This document shows, piece after piece, positions 24,994 to 35,063 of a stretch of 64,000 nucleotides of DNA. The DNA is from Alcanivoracaceae bacterium. GTDB taxonomy: Bacteria; Pseudomonadota; Gammaproteobacteria; Pseudomonadales; Alcanivoracaceae. The number at the start of each line of letters is the position of its first letter. Position 1 is the first letter of the stretch. The stretch spans positions 62,001 through 126,000 of the forward strand of contig JAGLCJ010000003.1 of the NCBI GenBank assembly GCA_023146255.1, in the 5' to 3' direction. The notes beneath the pieces were generated by a model that was given only the letters and a program-made list of their open reading frames with translations, was not told the DNA's origin and made no database searches. The position numbers were made by a program, and so were the translations under genes.

Positions 24994-26568
24994 ATGTCGG
25001 CAGAGCAGGGCGCGGAGCAGAAAAAAAGCGGGCTGATGGCGTCCACGCTGGTGGTCAGCAGCATGACCCTGCTGTCGCGCATCCTCGGCCTGATCCGTGA
25101 TGTGGTGCTGGCCCGTTACCTTGGCGTGTCCGCCGGCACCGATGCCTTCTTTGTTGCCTTCCGTATCCCCAATTTCCTGCGCCGGCTGTTTGCTGAGGGG
25201 GCCTTCAATCAGGCCTTCGTGCCGGTGCTGTCCGAATACCGGACCAATGGCTCTCAGGCCGCGGTTCGCGAGCTGATCAACCGGGTCGCCGGTACCCTCG
25301 GCCTGACCCTGTCGCTGGTCACGGTGATCGGTGTGGTCGGCGCGCCGGTGCTGATTACCCTGTTTGCCCCCGGATTCGGTGATGACCCGGTCAAGCGGGC
25401 GCTGGCCGTGGAAATGCTGCGGCTGACCTTTCCTTACCTGTTCTTTATTGCCCTGACTGCCTTCTCCGGGGCGATCCTCAATACCTGGGGCCGCTTCGCC
25501 GTGCCGGCCTTTACCCCGGTGCTGCTGAATATCTCCCTGATCGGCTGCGCCCTGTTCCTGACCCCGCTTTTCTCCGACCAGCGCATGGCGGTGGCACTGG
25601 CCTGGGGGGTGCTGATTGCCGGCGTTGTCCAGCTGCTGTTCCAGCTGCCGTTTCTGGCCCGTATCGGCCTGATGCCGAAACCACAGGTCAGCTGGCGCGA
25701 CCCCGGGGTGAAGAAGATCCTCGCCCTGATGGCGCCGGCCATCTTTGGTGTCTCGGTCAGCCAGATCAATCTGCTGCTCGACACCGTGCTGGCATCGCTG
25801 CTGGAAACCGGTTCGGTGACCTGGCTGTACTACTCGGACCGGCTGGTGGAGCTGCCGCTGGGAATCTTTGCCATCGCCATCGGCACCGTGATTCTTCCGT
25901 CTCTGTCGAAAAAGCACGCCTCGGCGTCCACCGAAGAGTTCTCCCGCACCCTCGACTGGGCCATGCGCATGGTGCTGCTGCTCGGCCTGCCGGCCGGGCT
26001 GGCGCTGCTGGTGATGGCCAAGCCGCTGCTGGCGGCACTGTTCCAGTACGGTGAGTTCAGTGCCTTTGACGTTGGTCAGGCGTCCATGTCCCTGCAGGCC
26101 TACAGCGCCGGGGTGGTGGCCTTTATGTTGATCAAGGTGCTGGCGCCGGGCTATTTCGCCCGTCAGGACACCCGCACGCCGGTGCGGATCGGCATTATCG
26201 CCATGGCCGCCAATATGGTCTTCAACCTGCTGCTGGTCTGGCATCTGCGCCACGTCGGGCTGGCCATGGCCACCGCCCTGTCGGCCTGGCTGAACGCGGC
26301 CTTGTTATACCGGGGGCTGAAGGCCGACGGGGTTTACCAGCCGTCGCCGGGCTGGGGGCTGTTTTTCCTGCGTTTGATCGGTGCCAGTGCGGCAATGGTG
26401 GCGACAGTGCTGTGGCTGACCGGGCAAACCGATCTCTGGCAGACCGGGCTGGCCTGGCAGCGTGGCAGCTTTATCGTTGCTGTGGTTGCTGCCGGCGCGC
26501 TGGCTTATTTCGCCGGTCTGGCATTACTCGGCCTCAGACCTCGTCACCTCCGGCGCGGGCCCGTATAA
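24994..26568 (+). CDS. murJ: Lipid II flippase MurJ
   Basis: A 524-residue membrane protein with about 14 hydrophobic helices. The N-terminus has STLVVSSMTLLSRILGLIRD, the MurJ signature, then RIPNFLRRLFAEGAF. It flips the peptidoglycan precursor lipid II across the inner membrane. The ATG at 24994 has an AGG nearby and gives the expected N-terminus; the open frame back to 24778 is not plausible because it crosses the rpsT control region. It is followed by ribF after 29 bases. Confidence 0.95.
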   Translation: MSAEQGAEQKKSGLMASTLVVSSMTLLSRILGLIRDVVLARYLGVSAGTDAFFVAFRIPNFLRRLFAEGAFNQAFVPVLSEYRTNGSQAAVRELINRVAGTLGLTLSLVTVIGVVGAPVLITLFAPGFGDDPVKRALAVEMLRLTFPYLFFIALTAFSGAILNTWGRFAVPAFTPVLLNISLIGCALFLTPLFSDQRMAVALAWGVLIAGVVQLLFQLPFLARIGLMPKPQVSWRDPGVKKILALMAPAIFGVSVSQINLLLDTVLASLLETGSVTWLYYSDRLVELPLGIFAIAIGTVILPSLSKKHASASTEEFSRTLDWAMRMVLLLGLPAGLALLVMAKPLLAALFQYGEFSAFDVGQASMSLQAYSAGVVAFMLIKVLAPGYFARQDTRTPVRIGIIAMAANMVFNLLLVWHLRHVGLAMATALSAWLNAALLYRGLKADGVYQPSPGWGLFFLRLIGASAAMVATVLWLTGQTDLWQTGLAWQRGSFIVAVVAAGALAYFAGLALLGLRPRHLRRGPV

Positions 26569-26597
26569 TCCGGCGCTTGTCGAATCCGAGTGTGCTG

Positions 26598-27527
26598 ATG
26601 GAACTGATCCGGGGATTGCACAATCTGCGCCCTGCCCACCGCGGCGGTGTCGCCACCATTGGTAACTTTGATGGCGTGCATATTGGTCACCGGCGCATTC
26701 TCGATCAGCTGATCGCCGAGGCCCGGGCCCGGCAGGTGCCGGCCACGGTGATTCTGTTCGAGCCGCAACCGGCGGAATTTTTTGCCCCGGAAAAGGCGCC
26801 GCCGCGATTGATGACCTTGCGTGACAAGGTATTGGCGCTGCGTCGGGCCGGTGTCGATCAGGTGCTGTGTTGCCGCTTCGATCAACGTTTTCGCAGCCAG
26901 AGTGCCGCGCAGTTCGTTGATAACCTGCTGGTGCAAGGGCTTGGCATTGTCCATCTGGTGGTCGGTGACGATTTCCGTTTCGGTGCCGATCGTTGTGGTG
27001 ATTTTGCCTATCTGGTCGAGGCCGGTAGTCAGCACGGCTTTACCGTTGCCGACACGCCGACCTGCGAAATCGCTGCCGAGCGGGTATCGAGTACCCGCAT
27101 TCGCGCCACGCTGCAAAACGGCGAGCTGGATCTGGCGGCGGCATTGCTCGGTCATCCGTATGCGATCAGTGGTCGGGTGCGACACGGCGACAAACTCGGC
27201 CGGCAGATCGGTGTGCCGACCGCCAACCTGGCCATGCGCCGGGTGCAGTCGCCGGTGGCCGGGGTCTATGCGGTGCGGGTCAACGGCGGTGGCTTGCAGG
27301 GTGCGCCCGGTGTTGCCAATGTCGGCACCCGGCCAACCGTGAATGGCACCGACAACCGGCTGGAAGTGCATTTGCTCGATTTCAGCGGTGATCTGTACAG
27401 CCGGCATCTGGAAGTGGAGTTTCTGCACTTTTTGCGGCCGGAGAAAAAATTTGCCGGACTGGAAGCGCTGACCGCAGCGATCCACGCCGATATCGATAAC
27501 GCGAAAGCGTTTTTCAGCCAATCATGA
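26598..27527 (+). CDS. ribF: Bifunctional riboflavin kinase/FAD synthetase
   Basis: A 309-residue enzyme. The N-terminal FAD synthetase domain has [13 protein letters not shown] (HIGH-like) and [11 protein letters not shown]. The C-terminal riboflavin kinase domain begins near residue 185 with [20 protein letters not shown]. It makes FMN and FAD from riboflavin and so supplies the cofactor used by ApbE and ThiO elsewhere in this window. The ATG at 26598 is used; GTG at 26592 is possible. It lies between murJ and ileS in the conserved order. Confidence 0.96.
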   Translation: MELIRGLHNLRPAHRGGVATIGNFDGVHIGHRRILDQLIAEARARQVPATVILFEPQPAEFFAPEKAPPRLMTLRDKVLALRRAGVDQVLCCRFDQRFRSQSAAQFVDNLLVQGLGIVHLVVGDDFRFGADRCGDFAYLVEAGSQHGFTVADTPTCEIAAERVSSTRIRATLQNGELDLAAALLGHPYAISGRVRHGDKLGRQIGVPTANLAMRRVQSPVAGVYAVRVNGGGLQGAPGVANVGTRPTVNGTDNRLEVHLLDFSGDLYSRHLEVEFLHFLRPEKKFAGLEALTAAIHADIDNAKAFFSQS

Positions 27528-27540
27528 CGGACTGGTATTC

Positions 27541-30354
27541 ATGACCGATTACAAGGCTACGCTGAATCTTCCCGAGACCGGCTTCCCGATGAAAGCGGGG
27601 CTGGCCCAGCAGGAGCCTGCGCGTATTGCACAATGGCGCGAGAAAGAGCTGTACCGGAAGATGCGCGAGCAGGCCGCCGGCCGGCCGAAGTTTGTTTTGC
27701 ATGACGGCCCTCCGTATGCCAACGGCGATATTCATATCGGCCACGCGGTCAACAAGATCCTGAAAGACATGATCGTCAAGTCGCGCGGTTTCAGCGGCTT
27801 TGATGCGCCTTATGTGCCGGGCTGGGATTGCCATGGTTTGCCGATCGAGCACAAGGTCGAGCAGAAAATCGGCAAGGCCGGTCAGAAAGTCGATGCGAAA
27901 ACATTCCGCGACGAATGCCGTCGTTATGCCGCCAGTCAGGTGGAAGGGCAGAAGGCCGACTTTATCCGTCTTGGTGTATTTGGCGATTGGGACAATCCCT
28001 ACCTGACCATGAACTTCGCTTTTGAAGCGAACATCATTCGGGCGCTGGGCAAGATTGTCGATAACGGTCACCTGACCAAGGGCTTCAAGCCGGTGCACTG
28101 GTGTCTTGATTGCGCCTCGGCACTGGCGGAAGCAGAAGTCGAGTATCAGGACAAGACCTCGCACGCCATCGATGTCGGTTTCCCGGTGGTGCACGGATCT
28201 GATTTTGCCGTGCGCAGCGGCGTGACTGCAGACAATGTCGAGATCGTGATCTGGACCACCACGCCCTGGACCATTCCGGCGAACATGGCGGTGGCACTGA
28301 ACGGCGAGCTCGATTATCTGCTGATCAGTGGCGAGCGGGATGGTGTGAAGCGCCAGCTGCTGGTGGCGGAAGCGCTGGCCGACGATGTCATTGCCAGGGC
28401 AAAACTGGACGGCGTGTCGCGCTCGGCCGTATTCAAGGGTGCGGTACTGGAAGGGCTGATGCTGAAGCACCCGCTGTACGCCCGCGAGGTACCGGTGATT
28501 CTTGGCGATCATGTCACCACCGATGCTGGTACTGGCTGTGTGCACACGGCGCCGGGCCATGGTCAGGACGACTTTATCGTCGGCCAGAAGTACGGCCTCG
28601 AAGTATTCAATCCGGTGCAGGACAACGGCCTGTTTATTGCCGATCTCGACGTGGTTGGCGGCATGCACGTCAGCAAGGCCAACGAGCCGGTGATCGAGGC
28701 ATTGAGTGCTGCCGGGCGACTGATTGCCCATGAAAAAATCCAGCACAGCTATCCGCATTGCTGGCGCCACAAGACGCCGCTGATTTTCCGTGCCACCGCG
28801 CAATGGTTTATCAGCATGGATGCCGCCGGCCTGCACAAGCGCGCCACCGAAACCATTGACGAAGTGCAGTGGCTGCCGGAGTGGGGCAAGGCCCGCATTG
28901 AAGGCATGATGAAGGATCGCCCGGACTGGTGTATTTCCCGTCAGCGTACCTGGGGTGTGCCGATCGCCCTGTTTGTTGATCGCCAGACCAGCGAGCTGCA
29001 CCCGGACACACCAAAGCTGATTGAAGAAGTGGCAAAGCGGGTCGAGCAGGGCGGCATTGATGCCTGGTTTGAGCTGGATGCGAAAGAGCTGCTCGGCGCT
29101 GATGCCGAGCGTTACAGCAAGGTCACCGACACACTCGATGTCTGGTTTGATTCCGGTGTCACTCACTTTGCCGTGCTTGACCAGAATCCGGCGCTTGGCT
29201 CGCCAGCGGATCTGTATCTGGAAGGCTCCGATCAGCATCGTGGCTGGTTCCAGTCATCGCTGCTGACCAGCCTCGGTGTGCGCGACGCCGCGCCTTATCG
29301 GACGGTGCTGACCCACGGTTTCACCGTGGACGAGCAGGGCCGGAAGATGTCGAAGTCACTCGGCAACGTGATTGCGCCGCAGGAAGTCACCAATGATCTC
29401 GGCGCCGATATTCTGCGCCTGTGGGTGGCCGCCACCGATTATCGCGGCGAAATGAGCGTGTCAAAAAACATTCTTGCGCAGATGGCAGACAGCTATCGCC
29501 GCATTCGCAACACCGCGCGGTTCCTGCTTGCCAATCTGAACGGCTTTGATCCGGCTGCCAATGCAGTTGCGACGGAAGACATGCTGGCGCTGGATCGCTG
29601 GGTGGTGGACCGTGCGGCAAAACTGCAGCAGGAAATCATCGGCCTGTATGAGACCTATCAGTTCCACCAGATCTATCAGCGCGTGCATCATTTCTGCGCC
29701 ATTGATCTGGGTGGTTTCTATCTCGACATCATCAAGGATCGTCAGTACACCTGTCAGCCTGATTCCCTGGCGCGGCGCTCCTGCCAGACCGCGCTCTGGC
29801 ATTGCAGTGAAGCGCTGGCCCGCTGGATCGCGCCGATCCTGTCGTTTACCGCCGAAGAAATCTGGCAGTACCTGCCGGGCCAGCGTGGTGAATCAGTATT
29901 CCTTGAGCAGTGGTACACCGGCCTTGCCGAGTTGCCGGCCAATGCCGAGCTCGGTCGCGATTTCTGGCAGCAGGTGCTGCAGGTCAAGCAGGCAGTGAAC
30001 AAGGCGATTGAAGATGCCCGTAACCAGAAAGTGGTGAAGGCCAATCTTGCCGCCGAGGCAACGCTGTATGTCAGTGACGAGCTGAAGGCACTGCTGTCGC
30101 GACTGGGTGATGAACTGCGTTTTGTCACCATTACCTCGACGGCAACGCTGAAGCCGCTGGCCGATGCCCCGGTGGAATTGCCGGTATCGACACTGCCGTC
30201 GTTGAAAGTGGCGATTGTCGCTTCGGGTCATGGCAAGTGCTCGCGCTGCTGGCACCATCGTGATGATGTCGGCAGTCATGCCGCGCATCCAGAGCTGTGT
30301 GGTCGCTGTATCGACAACGTTGATGGCAACGGAGAGCAACGCCGCTATGCATAA
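27541..30354 (+). CDS. ileS: Isoleucyl-tRNA synthetase
   Basis: A 937-residue class I synthetase. The HIGH motif appears as IHIGHAVNK near residue 64 and KMSKS is present ([10 protein letters not shown]). The CP1 editing domain lies between ([13 protein letters not shown]). The C-terminus has a zinc finger with CSRCW and CGRC. Length fits the bacterial enzyme with a zinc tail. It starts 13 bases after ribF, and its stop overlaps lspA by eight bases. Confidence 0.98.
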   Translation: MTDYKATLNLPETGFPMKAGLAQQEPARIAQWREKELYRKMREQAAGRPKFVLHDGPPYANGDIHIGHAVNKILKDMIVKSRGFSGFDAPYVPGWDCHGLPIEHKVEQKIGKAGQKVDAKTFRDECRRYAASQVEGQKADFIRLGVFGDWDNPYLTMNFAFEANIIRALGKIVDNGHLTKGFKPVHWCLDCASALAEAEVEYQDKTSHAIDVGFPVVHGSDFAVRSGVTADNVEIVIWTTTPWTIPANMAVALNGELDYLLISGERDGVKRQLLVAEALADDVIARAKLDGVSRSAVFKGAVLEGLMLKHPLYAREVPVILGDHVTTDAGTGCVHTAPGHGQDDFIVGQKYGLEVFNPVQDNGLFIADLDVVGGMHVSKANEPVIEALSAAGRLIAHEKIQHSYPHCWRHKTPLIFRATAQWFISMDAAGLHKRATETIDEVQWLPEWGKARIEGMMKDRPDWCISRQRTWGVPIALFVDRQTSELHPDTPKLIEEVAKRVEQGGIDAWFELDAKELLGADAERYSKVTDTLDVWFDSGVTHFAVLDQNPALGSPADLYLEGSDQHRGWFQSSLLTSLGVRDAAPYRTVLTHGFTVDEQGRKMSKSLGNVIAPQEVTNDLGADILRLWVAATDYRGEMSVSKNILAQMADSYRRIRNTARFLLANLNGFDPAANAVATEDMLALDRWVVDRAAKLQQEIIGLYETYQFHQIYQRVHHFCAIDLGGFYLDIIKDRQYTCQPDSLARRSCQTALWHCSEALARWIAPILSFTAEEIWQYLPGQRGESVFLEQWYTGLAELPANAELGRDFWQQVLQVKQAVNKAIEDARNQKVVKANLAAEATLYVSDELKALLSRLGDELRFVTITSTATLKPLADAPVELPVSTLPSLKVAIVASGHGKCSRCWHHRDDVGSHAAHPELCGRCIDNVDGNGEQRRYA

Positions 30355-30847
30355 CAGTCAGTTCGGCCGTGATCTTGAGTATCGCAATCTGCACTGGTTG
30401 TGGCTGAGTCTGGTGGTGCTGGCGCTGGATTTGTGGACCAAGTCATTGGCTGATAGCCAGTTGAGTCTTTATCAGCGCATAGAGGTGCTGCCGTTTTTTA
30501 ATATCACTCTGGCCTATAACAGTGGTGCGGCGTTCAGTTTCCTCGCGGACGCTGGCGGCTGGCAACGCTGGTTTTTCACCGCCATTGCGCTGGTCGCTTC
30601 GGTGGTGATTATTGGCTGGTTGCTGAAGTTGAAGGGCGAGCGACTGGTGGCGCTGGGGCTGGCACTGATTCTTGGCGGCGCGCTGGGTAATCTGTGGGAT
30701 CGCGTTACCCTGGGGCATGTGGTCGATTTCCTCGACTTCCACTGGGCCGGCTATCACTTTCCGGCATTCAATCTCGCCGACAGTGCCATCACGGTCGGCG
30801 CGATACTGTTGATTCTCGATATGTTTGTCAGCAAGAAGCAGGCCTGA
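30347..30847 (+). CDS. lspA: Lipoprotein signal peptidase II
   Basis: A 166-residue inner membrane Asp protease with four helices. Catalytic Asp residues are in [14 protein letters not shown] and [19 protein letters not shown] is also diagnostic. It cleaves the signal peptide before the lipidated Cys, and so acts on the several lipoproteins coded in this window. The ATG at 30347 overlaps ileS by eight bases; an in-frame ATG at 30323 is possible. Confidence 0.96.
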   Translation: MHNSQFGRDLEYRNLHWLWLSLVVLALDLWTKSLADSQLSLYQRIEVLPFFNITLAYNSGAAFSFLADAGGWQRWFFTAIALVASVVIIGWLLKLKGERLVALGLALILGGALGNLWDRVTLGHVVDFLDFHWAGYHFPAFNLADSAITVGAILLILDMFVSKKQA

Positions 30848-30851
30848 GAGT

Positions 30852-31325
30852 ATGAGCGAACCGCTGCGCGCCGGCCCCGATACCCGCATCACCCTGCATT
30901 TTGCCGTGCGCCTGATGGATGGCACGGAAATGGACTCTACCTACGGTGGTCAACCGGCGGCCTTTGTCTGGGGCGACGAATCCCTGTTGCCGGGTTTCGA
31001 GCGTGCATTGCTGGGCCTGAAAGCCGGCGACAAGCGCAGTGTCTATATTGAGGCGGCGAAGGGCTTTGGCGCCTACAATCCGGATAACATCCAGCAGTTT
31101 CGCGAGGATGAGTTTGCCGACGGCATGACGCTTGAACCCGGTGTGGTAGTCAGCTTCCGCGACGCCTCCGGTGCCGAACTGCCCGGGGTGATCAGTCTGA
31201 TCGAGGACAACTGGGTGACGGTGGATTTCAATCACCCGCTGGCCGGCCGTGACCTGACCTTCGAGGTCGAGATTCTGGCGGTTGAGCAATACGTTCCCGA
31301 GCAGCCGGTCAATATCCGCCTGTAG
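30852..31325 (+). CDS. fkpB: FKBP-type peptidyl-prolyl isomerase (SlpA-like)
   Basis: A 157-residue FKBP of the SlyD/SlpA type. The FKBP part has LHFAVRLMDGTEMDSTYGG and LPGFERALLGLKAGDKRSV, with the inserted flap domain after AAKGFGAYNP. It is four bases after lspA, the usual place. Its stop codon TAG lies within the second REP-like element, so the final Leu (CTG) and stop come from the repeat. Confidence 0.94.
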   Translation: MSEPLRAGPDTRITLHFAVRLMDGTEMDSTYGGQPAAFVWGDESLLPGFERALLGLKAGDKRSVYIEAAKGFGAYNPDNIQQFREDEFADGMTLEPGVVVSFRDASGAELPGVISLIEDNWVTVDFNHPLAGRDLTFEVEILAVEQYVPEQPVNIRL

Positions 31326-31376
31326 GAGCGGCCGATCGGCCGCGAAGATCTTTCGCCGTCGGTCGACGGCTCCTAC
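31320..31376. repeat. REP-like palindromic element, copy 2
   Basis: A 57-bp imperfect palindrome starting CTGTAGGAGCGGCC and ending GACGGCTCCTAC. It matches the element at 13489-13546 at nearly every position apart from the centre (AGATC against ATG). It fills most of the 84 bases between fkpB and ispH and carries the fkpB stop codon. Confidence 0.88.
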
Positions 31377-31409
31377 GCTGGGCCAGGCCCGTATCGCCGA
31401 GGTATGAAC

Positions 31410-32357
31410 ATGGAAATCCGTCTCGCCAATCCCCGTGGTTTTTGTGCCGGGGTGGACCGTGCCATCGAAATCGTCAACCGGGCCCTGACCGCGTTCGGTC
31501 CGCCGGTGTATGTGCGCCATGAAGTGGTGCACAACAAGTTCGTCGTCGATGACCTGAAGCAGCGCGGCGCCGTATTTGTCGAGGAGCTGGACGAGATTCC
31601 CGACGACACCATCGTGATCTTTTCCGCCCACGGTGTTTCCCGGGCAGTGCAGGAGGAGGCCAGACGTCGCCAGCTGCAGGTATTTGATGCCACCTGTCCG
31701 CTGGTCACCAAGGTGCATATGGAAGTGGTGCGCTATGCCCGCGAGGGCCGCGAGGCGATCCTGATCGGCCATCAGGGTCATCCCGAGGTCGAGGGCACCA
31801 TGGGTCAGTACGACCGCAGCCATGGCGGCGAGATGTATCTGGTCGAGGATGAGGACGACGTTGCCAGCCTGACGGTTCGCGACCCCTCGAAGCTCGCATT
31901 TGTTACCCAGACGACCCTGTCAGTCGACGATACTGCCCGCATTATCGATGCACTTCGCGGCAAGTTCCCGGAAATTCTTGGTCCGAAGCGGGAAGATATC
32001 TGCTATGCCACCACCAACCGGCAGGACGCCGTGCGCCAGCTGGCGCTGGAGTGCGACCGGGTGCTGGTGGTCGGCTCGCCGAACAGCTCCAATTCCAACC
32101 GTCTGGCCGAGCTGGCCGAGCGCTGCGGCACCGCCGCCCGGCTGATCGATGGCCCCGCCGAGATCGACCCGGCCTGGCTTGAGGGCTGCAAGCGGGTTGG
32201 CGTTACCGCCGGCGCCAGTGCTCCGGAGGAGCTGGTACGTCAGGTGGTGGCGCGGCTGCGTGAGCTCGGTGGCAATGAGCCTGCCGAGCTGGCCGGGCGT
32301 GAAGAAAATATCCGCTTCTCCCTGCCGCGCGGGTTGCGCGACGTCACTCCGGGCTGA
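31410..32357 (+). CDS. ispH: 4-hydroxy-3-methylbut-2-enyl diphosphate reductase
   Basis: A 315-residue iron-sulfur enzyme, last step of the MEP isoprenoid pathway. The three cluster Cys are in [11 protein letters not shown] (Cys12), DATCPLV and [11 protein letters not shown]; the substrate-site SNSNRL is present. The ATG at 31410 is chosen since it has GAGG seven bases upstream and gives the same N-terminal spacing as E. coli IspH; ATG at 31404 is the alternative. It precedes the pilus genes as in Pseudomonas. Confidence 0.97.
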   Translation: MEIRLANPRGFCAGVDRAIEIVNRALTAFGPPVYVRHEVVHNKFVVDDLKQRGAVFVEELDEIPDDTIVIFSAHGVSRAVQEEARRRQLQVFDATCPLVTKVHMEVVRYAREGREAILIGHQGHPEVEGTMGQYDRSHGGEMYLVEDEDDVASLTVRDPSKLAFVTQTTLSVDDTARIIDALRGKFPEILGPKREDICYATTNRQDAVRQLALECDRVLVVGSPNSSNSNRLAELAERCGTAARLIDGPAEIDPAWLEGCKRVGVTAGASAPEELVRQVVARLRELGGNEPAELAGREENIRFSLPRGLRDVTPG

Positions 32358-32391
32358 GCCTGTTCCGGCAGATCCAATAATGCCGCACTGA

Positions 32392-32400
32392 CCGTTCGTC
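32392..32400 (+). promoter_or_regulatory. AlgR-box-like sequence upstream of pilus operon 1
   Basis: CCGTTCGTC is an exact match to the AlgR binding consensus known from Pseudomonas aeruginosa algD. It lies 203 bases before fimU in the 245-base ispH-fimU gap. In P. aeruginosa the fimU-pilVWXY1Y2E operon is AlgR-regulated. A 9-base match is weak evidence by itself. The rest of the gap shows no clear promoter. Confidence 0.4.
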
Positions 32401-32602
32401 GCCGACGGATGGTCAAAAAACGTCATCTCGCCGCTTTACTTTTTCTTTTCCAAACGCAGGCGCATTGCGGCTTGCATCCTGCCGTGGCCGTGTTTTGCCA
32501 GTCAGCTAACAAAAAGTGCCACTCATCCGGACCCGTTTAACCGTTGGGTCGGCACAAACGTACCATTGGCCCATGGTAGTAATCACACAAGTCAGGATGC
32601 CG

Positions 32603-33085
32603 ATGCTTACAGATGTCACCAGAGATCACAGACAGACAGGCGTCACATTGGTGGAGTTGCTGATCGCCATGTTCATTTTGTCGATCATCCTCGCCTTCGG
32701 TGTGCCCTCTTTCCGTGAGGCCACGGCTAATGCCGCCATGCGTGGCACCACCATGGATCTGGTGGCAGCCATCAACGCCGCCCGGGCGGAGTCAGTCAGT
32801 CTGCGGGTGCCGGTGGATTTCACCCCGACCGATGGCGCTGACTGGTCGCTCGGCTGGGATCTGACTTACCCGGTTACCCAGCAAACCGAAGACCGCAGCT
32901 TCACCGTCCGGGAAGGCATGCAGATCGTTGAAACCAATGGCTTGCTGGCGTTGCAGTTTCGCCCCAACGGTACCGTGGATAACGAGGCGGAATTCATTAT
33001 TTGCGATGGCCGAGCGCAGGAAATCGGGCGCCGTATCCTGCTGAACCGTCTTGGCAGAATGACCAACGAGGACTTCCAGTGCTGA
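32603..33085 (+). CDS. fimU: Type IV pilus minor pilin FimU/GspH-like, operon 1
   Basis: A 160-residue prepilin. The leader ends at Gly before VTLVELLIAMF, with Glu at +5, so PilD cleavage and N-methylation are expected. The GspH/FimT-type C-terminal domain has TANAAMRGTTMDLVAAINAARAE. The ATG at 32603 follows CAGGA; ATGs at 32573 and 32597 are alternatives. It is first of the fimU-pilV-pilW-pilX-pilY1 operon and pairs with the paralogue at 39548. Minor pilins prime pilus assembly and form the tip with PilY1. Confidence 0.9.
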   Translation: MLTDVTRDHRQTGVTLVELLIAMFILSIILAFGVPSFREATANAAMRGTTMDLVAAINAARAESVSLRVPVDFTPTDGADWSLGWDLTYPVTQQTEDRSFTVREGMQIVETNGLLALQFRPNGTVDNEAEFIICDGRAQEIGRRILLNRLGRMTNEDFQC

Positions 33086-33600
33086 TGGCTAACCGCTTTG
33101 CATACATGACTGCCCAGCGTGGTGTGGGCATGGTTGAAATCCTGATTGCCCTGCTGGTGATGAGTATCGGTCTGCTCGGCTATGCCGGTCTGCAGTTGCG
33201 TGCGCTGAACAGTACCGAAGAAGCGCATTACCGCACTCAGGCCATCGCTATTGCGCAGGATCTATCCGAGCGTATTGCTGCCAATCCGCAATCGATGGCG
33301 GTGTACACCACGGCTGGAAACTGGGCGCAACTGAGTCCGGCTGCGGGCAAGCCGAATGGTTGGGATGACTGTGTCTTGAATCCCTGTACCCCGGACCAGA
33401 TGGCGCAGAACGATATTTTTCAGATGAACTGGCAGTCTGCGTTGTTACTGCCGGCAGGGCAGGCGTTTGCCGCGCAGTGTGCGGCGTCTCAGGCGGTGTG
33501 TGTAACGGTGACCTGGAATGAAACGACGCCGGCAACGTGCGCCCCGCCGGGCGATGACTGTGTGCGACTGGAAGTGGTCGCCTGGACGCCAGCGCCATGA
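33085..33600 (+). CDS. pilV: Type IV pilus minor pilin PilV, operon 1
   Basis: A 171-residue prepilin with cleavage site RG before VGMVEILIALLVMSIGLLG (Glu at +5). Next comes YAGLQLRALNSTEEA, typical of PilV. Cys residues in the C-terminal part (DDCVLNPC, AAQCAASQAVC) suggest disulfides. The start overlaps the fimU stop by one base (TGATG). A near paralogue is at 40036. It belongs to the tip-complex minor pilins. Confidence 0.9.
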   Translation: MANRFAYMTAQRGVGMVEILIALLVMSIGLLGYAGLQLRALNSTEEAHYRTQAIAIAQDLSERIAANPQSMAVYTTAGNWAQLSPAAGKPNGWDDCVLNPCTPDQMAQNDIFQMNWQSALLLPAGQAFAAQCAASQAVCVTVTWNETTPATCAPPGDDCVRLEVVAWTPAP

Positions 33601-33611
33601 GGAGGCTGATG

Positions 33612-34394
33612 ATGCATGCGCAGAAAGGTTTCTCCATTGTCGAGCTGATGATCGCGCTGGCCCTCGGTAGCCTGATCACGCTCGCCGCCGTGCAGTTGTT
33701 CAGCACCAACCAGCGTACTTTCCAGTTGCAGCAGGGCCTGACAGATGTGCAGGAGCAGGGCCGCTTTGCGCTTGATTATATTTCCCGTGATTTGCGCACG
33801 ATGGGATTGCGTGATCCTGACGTGGCCAGTGCGGACCCTGGTTTGCTGTTGGCCGACAGCACGGTAAATGGCGTGGTAGTGCCAGCCAGTCAGGACGGCG
33901 GTGGGGTCGGTGCGGGCAATGATCGGCTGACGTTTTCGTTCCATGCCAGAGCTGGTGATACCGATTGTGAGGGTGATATTGCCGGTGCGGCGGCGCTGGT
34001 CGCCAATACCTACTGGGTGGCGGGGCCGAATCAGGACCAGCTTTTTTGTGCCGGCAGTGTCGATCCGCTAACCGCCGGTCTGGTACTGGTGGAAGGTGTG
34101 GACAGCTTTCAGGTACAGCTGGGGGTAGATACCACGGTTGACGGTGTGCCGGCAGCCGGTCACTACCGACGCATTAATGAGGTAGTGGCTACGGACCAGA
34201 TTGTATCGGTGCGTATCGGACTGCTGGTGAGGGCGACGCAGGGCAACCTGCCAACATCATTGGCGCCGCCGCAGGATCTGCTGGTGTTGGACAGAGTCCT
34301 GACAGCAGGCGATCCGCCGCTTGAGGATGTCACGGTACGGCGTTTGTTTACCTCCACCGTACGGGCCCGGAATTATGTTTGGGAGAACATCTGA
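33612..34394 (+). CDS. pilW: Type IV pilus minor pilin PilW, operon 1
   Basis: A 260-residue prepilin. Site KG precedes FSIVELMIALALGSLITL, then VQLFSTNQRTFQLQQGL, the PilW hallmark. The ATG at 33612 is chosen since GGAGG at 33601-33605 has proper spacing; ATGs at 33597 and 33609 are in frame, 33597 overlapping pilV. It is paralogous to the gene at 40536, with closely similar N-terminal halves. Confidence 0.9.
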   Translation: MHAQKGFSIVELMIALALGSLITLAAVQLFSTNQRTFQLQQGLTDVQEQGRFALDYISRDLRTMGLRDPDVASADPGLLLADSTVNGVVVPASQDGGGVGAGNDRLTFSFHARAGDTDCEGDIAGAAALVANTYWVAGPNQDQLFCAGSVDPLTAGLVLVEGVDSFQVQLGVDTTVDGVPAAGHYRRINEVVATDQIVSVRIGLLVRATQGNLPTSLAPPQDLLVLDRVLTAGDPPLEDVTVRRLFTSTVRARNYVWENI

Positions 34395-34395
34395 G

Positions 34396-35007
34396 ATGAT
34401 CACGATGACACGCAGTAACCGGATTCACTCCCAGCGCGGCGTCGCGTTGGTGGTGGCGCTGCTGATTCTGGTGATGATTTCGATCATCGGTATCGCTGCC
34501 ATGCGCACCAGCATTTTCAACGCCAAGATCTCCACCAGTGCGCAGGGGTCGACCATGGCGTTTCAAGCCGCCGAGTCAGCGTTGGCAGCACTGTTCATTG
34601 AAGCATCGGCGTATGAAGGTGATACGGCCGATGATACCAACGTGATTTTTATTGCTTTGCGGCAGCTCGACTTTGGCACGCTGTCGCCGATTGAGCGTTG
34701 TGTGACCTCGGCAGACCTCTACAAGGTTGGCGCCTGTCAGGATGCTGATCGTTTTGATGAGCGGGGCCTGATGCAAGCTTCCTCCAGACTGGTGATCAAG
34801 CCGGATACGATTCCATGCGGAATCGGTGGCGGCGGCGCCGGTAGTCAGGTCAGTACCTCGGGTGAGGGTAGCGGCATGGTCCGCGGTCTCGATTATCAGT
34901 TTGTGGCGGTTGCGCATGGTCGAATGGACGTGCTCAACATTGATAACTTCACGGTGCAGGAATTTGCCCGGTGCATACAGACACCGGTGGACGGGTCTGA
35001 CATATGA
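34396..35007 (+). CDS. pilX: Type IV pilus minor pilin PilX, operon 1
   Basis: A 203-residue pilin-like protein. After QRG it has VALVVALLILVMISIIGIAA and then MRTSIFNAKI, the PilX pattern. Position +5 is Val, so Glu5 is lacking, as is usual for PilX/GspK-type proteins. The body has a glycine-rich patch (GIGGGGAGS). It starts after the pilW stop by one base. In other species PilX works with PilY1 at the pilus tip. Confidence 0.88.
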   Translation: MITMTRSNRIHSQRGVALVVALLILVMISIIGIAAMRTSIFNAKISTSAQGSTMAFQAAESALAALFIEASAYEGDTADDTNVIFIALRQLDFGTLSPIERCVTSADLYKVGACQDADRFDERGLMQASSRLVIKPDTIPCGIGGGGAGSQVSTSGEGSGMVRGLDYQFVAVAHGRMDVLNIDNFTVQEFARCIQTPVDGSDI

Positions 35008-35063
35008 AAATCATCAACCACAGCAGTCATCAGTTTACTGTCGCTTCAAAGGGGAGAGCGGTC

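Noticed and set aside
24979..26253. A long open frame on the minus strand across murJ (424 codons)
   Set aside because: It is the antisense of a strongly conserved gene, rich in Gln/His/Arg from GC-rich codons, with no family features.
27514..29238. A 574-codon minus-strand frame across ileS
   Set aside because: ileS is certain on the plus strand; this frame has shadow-like composition and no ribosome site.
32569..32585. Sigma-54 promoter before pilus operon 1 (TTGGCCCA region)
   Set aside because: The -24 half is partial and no GC occurs at the -12 position.
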